Positions 1-6,952 of a stretch of 15,320 bases of DNA are shown here, in pieces. The notes beneath the pieces were generated by a model, which saw nothing but the letters and a program-made list of their open reading frames with translations, had not been told where the DNA came from and made no database searches. Source of the DNA: Bryobacterales bacterium (GTDB lineage: Bacteria > Acidobacteriota > Terriglobia > Bryobacterales > Bryobacteraceae); contig DNFG01000307.1 of NCBI GenBank assembly GCA_003487005.1, positions 1-15,320 on the forward strand, given 5' to 3'. The first letter of the stretch is position 1. Each line of letters starts with the position of its first letter. The position numbers and the translations under genes were made by a program.

Positions 1-1503
1 CTCGGCGTTCACCAGCGTCTGCTTCCGCTCGTATTCGGCCGGCGCATTGCGTAAATTTGACTTCGAAATCTCGATGTAGAAGCCGAAAACGTTGTTAAAA
101 CGGACTTTCAGCGACGCAATCCCCGTCCTCTCACGCTCGCGGGTCTCGATCGCCGCGATGATGGAGCGCGCATTCCTGCTCAGATTGCGCAGTTCATCGA
201 GTTCCGCGTGATACCCGGCCCGGATCACCCCGCCATCGTTCAGCGTCACCGGAGGCTCTTCCGTGATCGCCGCCAGAATCTGGTCCCGGACCTCCGGCAC
301 CTCGTCCAGCCCTGCCACCACCTCCTCCAACCGCGCCGGTCTCGCCTCCGTCAACAGGGGCGCGAGCGACGGAATCACCGCCAGAGACCGCCCCAACCCC
401 AGCACGTCCCTCGGATTCGCCGTCCCGATCGTCACCTTCGCCAGCAGGCGCTCCAGATCGAGCATCCGATCGAGAGCATCCCGCAGGCGCGACCGCTCAA
501 TCGTCCGCTGCACGAAATACTCGACGGCATCCAGCCGCGCCTCGATCTCGACGCGATCGAGCGACGGCCGCAGCAGTTGCCGCCGCAGCAGACGCCCGCC
601 CATGCCCGTCATCGTCCGGTCCAGCACCCGGATCAGCGTCGCGTCGCGCTGCCCGTCGAGATCGGCCGAGAACAGAGGCTCGACCAGTTCGAGGTTCCGG
701 ACCGTCACGGCATCCAGCAGCATCGCGCCCGTCCGGTCATACCACGCCGGCCGGTCCATGTGGTCGAGTGCCGACTTCTGCGTTTCGCGCAGGTAGCTCA
801 ACAGCGCCCCGGCGGCGGCCGTCGCCAGACGCCGGTCGCCCAACCCGCAGCCATCGAGCGTCAGCAGTTTGAAATGCTCGCGCAATGCCCGTTCGCCATG
901 GTCGTAGCTGAAGGTCCACGGCTCCACGGGCGTTCGCGTCCACGCCCCTTCGGGCGCCTCTTCCATTGCGTCGGCGGCCACCAGCAGTTCGCGTGTGTTT
1001 AACTGCTCGAGCGCCGCCGCCGCCTCGACCCGGTCGAGTTCCGTCGCCCTGAATTCGCCCGTGGACACGTCCACATACGCCAACCCAGCCGCCGCGCCCT
1101 TCCAGTACAGCGCCGCCAGATAGTTGTTCTCGTGCGACCGCAGCAGTGCCGATTCGGTCACCGTACCCGGCGACACAATCCGCGTAATCTCGCGCTTCAC
1201 CAGCTTTTTGGTGAGCTTCGGGTCCTCGACCTGATCGCAGATCGCCACCCGGTAGCCCTTCTGGATCAACCGCGCGATGTAGCCCTCGGCCGAGTGGGCC
1301 GGCACGCCGCACATCGGCACCGGTTCGCCCTTGTCCTTGTTCCGCGAGGTCAGCGTGATTTCGAGTTCGCGCGCCGCCACGATCGCGTCCTCGAAGAACA
1401 GCTCATAAAAATCGCCCAGACGGAAGAACAACAGCGCGTTCGGGGCCTGCTGTTTTGCCGCGGCGTGTTGCCGCATTACGGGCGTGGAGGTTTCTGGAGC
1501 CAA
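1..1503 (-). CDS. mutS: DNA mismatch repair protein MutS, N-terminal 501 residues (3' end outside window)
   Basis: MutS binds mismatched or looped DNA and starts methyl-directed-type repair with MutL. Translation of the minus strand gives MAPETSTPVMRQ, then LLFFRLGDFYELFFEDA, which holds the mismatch-reading Phe-x-Glu motif (F32, E34). Core segments follow, such as LDRTMTGMGGRLLRRQLLRP near residues 290-310. The window edge falls in the clamp domain (FGFYIEISKSNLRNAPAEY, then RKQTLVNAE). The ATPase and C-terminal dimer regions are outside. I chose the TTG at 1503 because the family-typical TPVMRQ sits before the first ATG (1476), and a GAAGG Shine-Dalgarno lies 8 bases upstream of the TTG. 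That TTG directly follows the TAG of the preceding oxidoreductase gene, so translation is probably coupled. The frame is open at every segment I translated. Family assignment is near certain. Confidence 0.97.
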   Translation of the reverse strand, partial: MAPETSTPVMRQHAAAKQQAPNALLFFRLGDFYELFFEDAIVAARELEITLTSRNKDKGEPVPMCGVPAHSAEGYIARLIQKGYRVAICDQVEDPKLTKKLVKREITRIVSPGTVTESALLRSHENNYLAALYWKGAAAGLAYVDVSTGEFRATELDRVEAAAALEQLNTRELLVAADAMEEAPEGAWTRTPVEPWTFSYDHGERALREHFKLLTLDGCGLGDRRLATAAAGALLSYLRETQKSALDHMDRPAWYDRTGAMLLDAVTVRNLELVEPLFSADLDGQRDATLIRVLDRTMTGMGGRLLRRQLLRPSLDRVEIEARLDAVEYFVQRTIERSRLRDALDRMLDLERLLAKVTIGTANPRDVLGLGRSLAVIPSLAPLLTEARPARLEEVVAGLDEVPEVRDQILAAITEEPPVTLNDGGVIRAGYHAELDELRNLSRNARSIIAAIETRERERTGIASLKVRFNNVFGFYIEISKSNLRNAPAEYERKQTLVNAE

Positions 1504-2766
1504 CTAGCCCGCCTTCAGCGTCTTCGCGTCCCACAGACAGACCCGCCGTTCAAAGTAACTCGTGTTTGCCAGGAGCGCCGGACCTGCTGCCGCCAGGCCG
1601 AAGCGGGCGTTTTCGAAGTGGGGCTTGCGCGTCCGGACCGCCTGAATGAACGCGGCCATGTGGTCTCGATGGGCGTCCGAACCGGCCACCCAGCGCTGCT
1701 CGCCTTCCTCGGTCATCGTCTCCATCGTCGACGCCTGCGCCGGATACTGCTTCCGGTATTGCGCCACGAACGCCTCCTGCTGCGCCTTCGCGAACGTCCC
1801 GATGGTGTAGCCGGGTTCCTTCTCCCGCGGCTTGCGCGAGAGGGTCACACTGCGGATATCGGTCGTAATGGTTCCTTCGCTGCCGACGAATTTGAAGCCG
1901 AACCGCTCCTGCGGCTCCGATGATTTGAAGTTCACGCGCATGGCGAAGGTGAACTCGGGATGCCGCTCCGATTTCGGATATTCGATCAGACCAAACATGG
2001 TGTCGGGCACGTCGCGGCCGTCCTTCCAGTAGCGGATGCCGCCCGTGGCGTAGATCCGCTTCGGACCCTCGCTCTCGGTCGCCGTGTGCAGGCCGGTCAC
2101 GAGATGGACGAACAGATCGCCGGCGACCGCCGTGCCATAGTCCTGATAATTGCGCCACCGGAACAGCCGGATCGGCTCGAATGGGCGCTTCGGCGCGTGG
2201 GCGATAAAACGGTCCCAGTCAATGTTGCGCGGCGAGGCGTCGGGCGGAATCGAATACTGCCAAGCGCCCAGCGCGGTGTTGCGGTCGAGCCAGCTTTCAA
2301 CGAGGTTCAACTCGCCAATGGCGCCGGACTTCAATAGCGAGCGGATCTTCGCGAACGCCAGCGCCGAAGCATACTGCGACCCCACCATGAAAACCCGCGA
2401 CGCATTTTTCGCCGAAGCCGCCATCACCTGATGACCTTCGTCGATGGTCTGCACCATCGGCTTTTCGCAATAGACGTCCTTGCCCGCGTTGAGCGCGTCG
2501 ATGGAAATCCGCGCGTGCAGGTGATCCGGGGTCGCGACGATCACGGCGTCCACGTCGGAGCGGCTCAGGATCTCGCGGTAATCGCGCGTGGTGAACGTCC
2601 CCGCGCCATACACTTCCTTGATGCGGTCGAGACGGCTGTCGTAAATATCCGCCGCCCCCACGAATTCCACTCCAGGGTTCAGCAGCGCATCGCGCACATC
2701 GCCATTGCCCATGCCACCCGCGCCAATCAGCGCGATCCGGATCCGGTCATTTGCCTGGTAATTCAT
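1504..2766 (-). CDS. Gfo/Idh/MocA family oxidoreductase, cytosolic paralogue
   Basis: This is a 420-residue NAD(P)-dependent oxidoreductase of the Gfo/Idh/MocA family, which usually oxidises sugars, inositols or related polyols. It has the N-terminal Rossmann nucleotide-binding motif GAGGMG (residues 16-21) and the family motif EKP in VYCEKPMVQ near residue 100. The C-terminal half is the usual alpha/beta substrate domain. It begins MNYQANDRIRIALIG with no signal peptide. An AAAGGAA Shine-Dalgarno overlaps the stop of the upstream gene 12 bases away. It is clearly homologous to that upstream gene along its whole length, for example the shared stretch DAVIVATPDHLHARISIDA, so the pair looks like a tandem duplication. 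Its stop abuts the mutS start. The substrate cannot be told from sequence. Confidence 0.93.
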   Translation of the reverse strand: MNYQANDRIRIALIGAGGMGNGDVRDALLNPGVEFVGAADIYDSRLDRIKEVYGAGTFTTRDYREILSRSDVDAVIVATPDHLHARISIDALNAGKDVYCEKPMVQTIDEGHQVMAASAKNASRVFMVGSQYASALAFAKIRSLLKSGAIGELNLVESWLDRNTALGAWQYSIPPDASPRNIDWDRFIAHAPKRPFEPIRLFRWRNYQDYGTAVAGDLFVHLVTGLHTATESEGPKRIYATGGIRYWKDGRDVPDTMFGLIEYPKSERHPEFTFAMRVNFKSSEPQERFGFKFVGSEGTITTDIRSVTLSRKPREKEPGYTIGTFAKAQQEAFVAQYRKQYPAQASTMETMTEEGEQRWVAGSDAHRDHMAAFIQAVRTRKPHFENARFGLAAAGPALLANTSYFERRVCLWDAKTLKAG

Positions 2767-2778
2767 GAGACGGTTCCT

Positions 2779-4119
2779 TTACCCTTTCACCTGCATCTTC
2801 ACCGGATCCCATTCCAGGATCTTGCCAGAAAAATAGCTCTCATTAGACAAAAGCGCCGGCGCCGCCGCCCGTAATCCGAATATCGAATCCTCGACCACCG
2901 GCTTGCGTGTCCGCACCGCATTGAAGAAATTCGCGAAATGATCCCGGTGGTCGCTATAGCCCCGTTCGGCCTGGAACTGCTGCTCCACCGTCGGGTCCAT
3001 GGTGGCCGTCGCGGTCGCACGCGGCGGATATTTCTTGCGATATTCCCGCAGGAACTGCTCCTGCGTGGCCTTCGACCAAGTCCCGATCGTGTGCCCGGGC
3101 TCACGTTCCGGCGGGCGCTTCGTGAGTGAGACGCCGCCGCCGACCGTCATCACCCCGTCGCTTCCCACGAACCGGAAGCCCGACGTCTCCCCCGCTCCAT
3201 TGACGAAATTCACCCGCAATGCCAGATTAAATTCTGGATGCGCCGCTGTTTTCGGATAATCATAGAGGCCCAGCATCACGTCGGGCACATCGCGGCCGTC
3301 CCGCCAGAACCGCAATCCCCCCGAAGCAAATATGCGTTCCGGCCCCACTGCCCCGGTAATGAAGTGCATTCCCGAGAATAAATGGACAAACAAATCTCCG
3401 GCGACGCCCGTCCCGTAGTCCTGATAATTGCGCCACCGGAAGAGGCGGATCGGCTCAAATTCCCGCTTTGGGGCATGGGCGATAAACCGGTCCCAGTCCA
3501 CCGTGGCCGGCGAGGCGTCGGTCGGAATCGAATACTGCCACGCCCCGAGCGCTGAATTGCGGTCCCACCATGCCTCAACGGAGTTCAATTCGCCGATCGC
3601 GCCCGATTTCAGCAATTCCTGAGCCTTCTTGTAAACCACCGACGAGACGCGCTGCGAGCCCACCTGCACGATTCGCTTGGTCCGCTGCGACGCTTCGATC
3701 ATCTTGTGACCATCGCGCCAGTCCTGCACCATCGGCTTTTCGACGTAGACATCCTTGCCTGCTTCCATCGCGTCAATCGAGATGCGCGCATGCAGGTGGT
3801 CCGGCGTGGCCACGATCACGGCATCGATGTCCTTGCGGCTCAGAATTTCGCGATAGTCGCGCGTGGTGAACAGATCCCCCCCGTGCAACTCCTTCGCCCG
3901 CTGCAACCGCCCCTCGTAGATGTCGCAGACCGCAACCAACTGTGTCCCGGGCGTGTTCAGCGCGTGGCCCGTGTCGCCAAAACCCATCCCGCCGATGCCG
4001 ATTGTGGCGAACTGGATCCGGTCATTCGCGCTCCGTCCCGCGCTCTGTCCAAGCGCTACCGCCGCCGGCAGCGCCGCCAAACCGGTCGCCTGTACAAACT
4101 GTCTTCGCGTGGTTGCCAT
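2779..4119 (-). CDS. Gfo/Idh/MocA family oxidoreductase with Tat signal peptide
   Basis: This is a 446-residue oxidoreductase of the Gfo/Idh/MocA family. It begins MATTRRQFVQATG, a twin-arginine (Tat) signal (R5, R6), followed by the hydrophobic stretch LAALPAAVALGQSAG. The protein is therefore probably folded with cofactor in the cytosol and then exported. The Rossmann motif GIGGMG and the EKP motif (VYVEKPMVQ) are present. A longer reading from 4158 would add 13 residues ahead of the twin arginines and run into the divergent promoter region, so I chose the ATG at 4119. No strong Shine-Dalgarno is visible there. It is the first gene of the minus-strand run that continues with its cytosolic paralogue and mutS. 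Acidobacterial and planctomycetal genomes commonly carry many such exported paralogues. The substrate is unknown. Confidence 0.93.
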   Translation of the reverse strand: MATTRRQFVQATGLAALPAAVALGQSAGRSANDRIQFATIGIGGMGFGDTGHALNTPGTQLVAVCDIYEGRLQRAKELHGGDLFTTRDYREILSRKDIDAVIVATPDHLHARISIDAMEAGKDVYVEKPMVQDWRDGHKMIEASQRTKRIVQVGSQRVSSVVYKKAQELLKSGAIGELNSVEAWWDRNSALGAWQYSIPTDASPATVDWDRFIAHAPKREFEPIRLFRWRNYQDYGTGVAGDLFVHLFSGMHFITGAVGPERIFASGGLRFWRDGRDVPDVMLGLYDYPKTAAHPEFNLALRVNFVNGAGETSGFRFVGSDGVMTVGGGVSLTKRPPEREPGHTIGTWSKATQEQFLREYRKKYPPRATATATMDPTVEQQFQAERGYSDHRDHFANFFNAVRTRKPVVEDSIFGLRAAAPALLSNESYFSGKILEWDPVKMQVKG

Positions 4120-4172
4120 GCTGCTATTGTAACCACCCCCCGGCCTGCTATCCTCCATCTTGGGCCGACCCC
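4120..4172. promoter_or_regulatory. Divergent intergenic region with candidate promoter for the PAP2 gene
   Basis: Fifty-three bases separate the starts of the Tat oxidoreductase (minus) and the PAP2 phosphatase (plus). On the plus strand there is a possible -35 TTGTAA (4127-4132), a 16-base spacer and an extended -10 TG-C-TATCCT (4146-4154). This would give a leader of roughly 12 bases before the ATG at 4173. The boxes are only partial matches to the sigma-70 consensus. I see no convincing promoter for the minus strand. Confidence 0.35.
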
Positions 4173-5033
4173 ATGACCTGGCGCTCCTTGCAGTTCCGCC
4201 GCAGCGAACTCTTCTTTAGCGCGTACTTTTCCTACGTCGCGATTCTCGCTCTCGTCCGGCCTCTCGCACCCGAGGTCCGCACCCTGACCGTCACGACAAA
4301 CCTCGCCATTTTGCTGTGGTTTTTCCTATTCGCCTGGGCTCACCGCGACCGCGGATTCCAGACTCTCGACTTCGTCCGCGACCTCTACCCCCTCCCCCTC
4401 CTCCTGCTTGCTTACCGCCAGATGAACTGGATCGCGCTCCCCCATTCCGGGCCGCGCCTCGAAGAATCGTGGCTCCGCTGGGACCTCTTCCTGCTGGATG
4501 ACCTCCGCCTCGGCGCGCTGATTGAATCCGCCGGGTCCCTCTTCCCCAACATCCTCGAAGCCGCTTACCTTCTGACCTACGCGCTTCCCGTGTTTGGTGT
4601 CGTTATCCTCTCCGTCCATGGCGCCCGCCGCCGCATTGACGACTTCTACAGCATCCTGCTGTTCGGCACACTCACCACCTACGCGTTCTACCCCTGGTTT
4701 CCGTCCACCACGCCCCGCCTGCTCTATCCGGAGGCGGCCCCTGCGCTGGATACCCTCTTCCGGCGCTTCAACCTGGCGGTTCTCAATGAATACGCGATCA
4801 CCGCCAGCGTTTTTCCCAGCGGTCATACCGCCTGCGCCTTTTCCGCCGCCTTCGGGCTCTGGCATACCCTCCCCGAACGCCGCGCCTATGCGAAGGCGCT
4901 GATCGCTCTGGCCGCGCTGATCGCCGTCGCCACCATTTACGGCCGCTACCACTACGCTGTCGATACCGCCGCCGGACTCGCCCTCGCCCTCCTCGCCGCC
5001 GTCTATCCCCTGATCTGGCGTAAAGCCCGTTAA
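4173..5033 (+). CDS. PAP2 superfamily membrane phosphatase (PAP2_3 / inositolphosphotransferase-like)
   Basis: This is a 286-residue polytopic membrane protein of the PAP2 acid phosphatase superfamily, which removes phosphate from lipid phosphates or transfers phospho-headgroups at the membrane. About five or six hydrophobic segments are visible (roughly residues 15-33, 41-56, 70-82, 128-147, 158-172 and 241-280). The catalytic motifs are FPSGHTA (H218) and GRYHYAVDTAAG (R258, H260, D264). The FPSTTPR segment at 176-182 resembles the PP-R motif before the catalytic part in PAP2_3 proteins. The compact R-x-H-x3-D third motif is that of the PAP2_3/AUR1-like branch, not the SRx5Hx3D of PgpB-type enzymes. 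I chose the ATG at 4173 because upstream sequence in the frame is Arg/Cys/Pro-rich and antisense to the oxidoreductase. It converges with the GlxA-type regulator. The lipid substrate is unknown. Confidence 0.85.
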   Translation: MTWRSLQFRRSELFFSAYFSYVAILALVRPLAPEVRTLTVTTNLAILLWFFLFAWAHRDRGFQTLDFVRDLYPLPLLLLAYRQMNWIALPHSGPRLEESWLRWDLFLLDDLRLGALIESAGSLFPNILEAAYLLTYALPVFGVVILSVHGARRRIDDFYSILLFGTLTTYAFYPWFPSTTPRLLYPEAAPALDTLFRRFNLAVLNEYAITASVFPSGHTACAFSAAFGLWHTLPERRAYAKALIALAALIAVATIYGRYHYAVDTAAGLALALLAAVYPLIWRKAR

Positions 5034-5055
5034 TCCCGGCGCACGACCACCGGGA
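5034..5055. terminator. Short GC-rich hairpin between convergent genes
   Basis: TCCCGG (5034-5039) and CCGGGA (5050-5055) form a perfect 6-bp stem with a 10-base loop, directly after the stop of the PAP2 gene. It lies in the 45-base gap before the end of the convergent regulator gene. No T-run follows on either strand, so it is at best a weak or factor-assisted terminator. Confidence 0.3.
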
Positions 5056-5078
5056 CGCCCGCTGCCGCCGCCCCCAGT

Positions 5079-6122
5079 CTACCCAAAATCCCCCGGCTCC
5101 CCGGCTACGCTGCTGAACATCCGCCGGTAGTGGAGTGGCGTCACTCCCACCAGGCGTTTGAACAGGCGGCGGAAGAAAGACACGTCCGAGTAGCCCGCTT
5201 CCGCGCTGATCTCCTCGACGGAGAGGGCGGTGCTCTCCAGCAGGTGTTTGCCATGCTCGATGCGCAGGTTCTGCAAGTAGTCGATCAAGGGAATGCCGGT
5301 GGCCGATTTGAAGCGGCGCTTGAGTGTCCGTTCCGGGACACCCGCCGCCTGAACCGCCTGCGCAAGCGCATCCTGGTCCTGAAACCGCTCCGCAAGCAGC
5401 GCTTCGATCTTCCTGACCAGCCCATCCCCGTGCGGCAATGGGCGGACCAGCGCCGCGAACGGCAATTCGCCCTCATCGTGCCACTTCAAAAGGTAAACCT
5501 TCGCAATCCGCAGTGCCTCGGCCGGACCGGCATGCCGCGCGATGATATGCAGCGCGAGATCGTGCCACGACGTAGTGCCGCCGGCGGTCACGATGCGCCC
5601 GTCGGCGCCGGCCCACACCAGATTGGGCGCCGGGTCGAAGCGCACCGAGGGAAAACGCTGCCGGAACAGGTCCTCGTAAGCCCAATGCGACGTGGCCGGA
5701 CACCCGTCCAGAAGCCCCGTCTCCGCCAGCAGAATCGCGCCCGAGCAGACAGAATAGATCGCCGACCCGGCTGCGTGCCTGCGCCGGACCCACTCGATCA
5801 CCTCCGGGTAGCGCCCGGAAAGCGTCTCATCGGGACCCAGCCAGAGTTCCGGCAGAATCACGACCGGCGCGACCGGATCCTCGCTCACCGCACAGTCCGG
5901 GTTCACCGGAATCCGGTTGCCACAGGTGAACAGTTGGCCGTCCGGTGACACGATCCGCACCCGAAAACGCCGCCGCTGGCCTCCGGCGCGCACCAGGGTC
6001 TGCCAGACCGTCCCCGAGGCTTCGAGAACATCCACCAGTCCATAGAGCGCCGAGCCGGCCGTTTCTGGAATCGCCAGAATCAGGACTTCTGTGACATCAG
6101 AGCTGATTGTTCCTTCTTCCAT
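5079..6122 (-). CDS. GlxA-type transcriptional regulator (DJ-1/PfpI-like domain + AraC HTH)
   Basis: This is a 347-residue regulator. The N-terminal part (about 10-200) is a class I glutamine-amidotransferase/DJ-1-like domain with the nucleophile-elbow-like cysteine in YSVCSGAILLAETG (C126). The C-terminal part (about 235-335) is an AraC/XylS DNA-binding domain with two helix-turn-helix units. The second is recognised by SVEEISAEAGYSDVSFFRRLFK and GVTPLHYRR. In this family the front domain senses a ligand and is not known to be an enzyme. An in-frame ATG at 6158 would add 12 polar residues (MTKTRRLCHNRT). I prefer 6122 because the extra residues are not family-like, but neither site has a clear Shine-Dalgarno. 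It is divergent from the OsmC-family gene, which is its most likely target by position. Confidence 0.9.
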   Translation of the reverse strand: MEEGTISSDVTEVLILAIPETAGSALYGLVDVLEASGTVWQTLVRAGGQRRRFRVRIVSPDGQLFTCGNRIPVNPDCAVSEDPVAPVVILPELWLGPDETLSGRYPEVIEWVRRRHAAGSAIYSVCSGAILLAETGLLDGCPATSHWAYEDLFRQRFPSVRFDPAPNLVWAGADGRIVTAGGTTSWHDLALHIIARHAGPAEALRIAKVYLLKWHDEGELPFAALVRPLPHGDGLVRKIEALLAERFQDQDALAQAVQAAGVPERTLKRRFKSATGIPLIDYLQNLRIEHGKHLLESTALSVEEISAEAGYSDVSFFRRLFKRLVGVTPLHYRRMFSSVAGEPGDFG

Positions 6123-6250
6123 GGTGCGATTGTGGCACAAACGACGCGTTTTTGTCATTTCTGCATCTGGTGGAGAGGCCCTTCCTGCCGCAAGCTGGGA
6201 TCAGATCGAAAGCGATCCACCAAAGACTGAGTCAAGAGAAAGGGAAACCA
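6123..6250. promoter_or_regulatory. Divergent regulator/OsmC control region with two dyads
   Basis: This 128-base spacer holds TTGTG-G-CACAA (6130-6140), a perfect 5-bp dyad around one base, just upstream of the regulator ATG. It also holds GATCG-AAAG-CGATC (6204-6217), a perfect 5-bp dyad closer to the OsmC gene. Either could be an operator for the AraC-type regulator or another factor. AraC-family sites are often direct repeats, so the match is only suggestive. If the regulator started at 6158, the first dyad would lie inside its coding sequence. No clear -35/-10 pair is seen. Confidence 0.35.
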
Positions 6251-6826
6251 ATGACCACCATGAAAAACGACGAAACCACCATCACCCGCTGCATCAACGG
6301 CGTCGACCTCGATACCCTGATGAGCACCGTCAACGCCATCCAGGCCGACCCGGAACTCGGCGTCTGCCGCTTCCGCGCGAGCAACAAGTGGCTGGACGGA
6401 AGCCGCAACCGCAGTTGCGTCACGGGCTTTTACGGCGCGAAACAGGAGATCGAACACAACCAGCCATTCCAGATGGATGCCGACGAACCCGCCATTCTGG
6501 CCGGCAGCAATGAGGCGGCGAACCCCGTCGAGCACCTCCTGCACGCCCTGGCTTCGTGCGTGACGACGAGCATGGTGGCGCATGCGGCGGTCCGGGGGAT
6601 CCAGATTGAGGAACTCGAGTCGCAACTGGAAGGCGATATCGACCTGCGCGGCTTCCTCGGCCTCGCCGCGGACGTTCCGAAGGGCTACACCCACATTCGC
6701 GTGAAGTTCCGCGTCAAGGCACGGGAAGAAGACCTGCCCCGGCTCAAGGAGTTGGCTGCGTTCTCGCCGGTTCTGAACACGGTCGTCAACAGCGCGAAAG
6801 TCGACGTGGACGTGGTGCTCAAGTAA
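6251..6826 (+). CDS. OsmC family protein
   Basis: This is a 191-residue protein of the OsmC/Ohr superfamily, whose members reduce organic hydroperoxides or have uncharacterised thiol roles. Family signatures are GFYGAKQE (59-66), the DADEP turn (76-80), NPVEHLLHALASCVTTSM (91-108) and the C-terminal AAFSPVLNTVVN (169-180). C103 sits at the place of the peroxidatic cysteine of OsmC. The second, resolving cysteine position (AGCPVSQ in E. coli OsmC) is S172 here, as often seen in the YhfA-like branch. Two-cysteine peroxidase chemistry is therefore uncertain. Other cysteines are C14, C39 and C56. The start at 6251 follows a purine-rich GAGAAAGGG. A longer in-frame reading from 6107 would cover the regulator promoter and is unlikely. 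Confidence 0.9.
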   Translation: MTTMKNDETTITRCINGVDLDTLMSTVNAIQADPELGVCRFRASNKWLDGSRNRSCVTGFYGAKQEIEHNQPFQMDADEPAILAGSNEAANPVEHLLHALASCVTTSMVAHAAVRGIQIEELESQLEGDIDLRGFLGLAADVPKGYTHIRVKFRVKAREEDLPRLKELAAFSPVLNTVVNSAKVDVDVVLK

Positions 6827-6952
6827 GCCCCGGTGCCGCAGCCCAAGGCCAGCAAGGGCGCAGCGTCAGCAATCGACCTGCGCCCCCCTTCCGCATCGCC
6901 AGGATTCGGGCACAGTTTGAACCACCAGCTTGCCCACTCGATCCCACGGGCT

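Noticed and set aside
208..1002. Plus-strand frame of 264 codons at the left edge.
   Set aside because: It is Arg/Pro/His/Gln-rich without domain signature and lies antisense to a clear MutS reading.
3942..4172. Longer N-terminus for the PAP2 protein.
   Set aside because: The added residues are Arg/Cys/Pro-rich, antisense to the oxidoreductase N-terminus, and pass through the candidate promoter.
6827..6952. Possible small gene or terminator between the OsmC gene and the convergent secreted-protein gene.
   Set aside because: I found no convincing start with a ribosome site and only 4-bp stems without a T-run.
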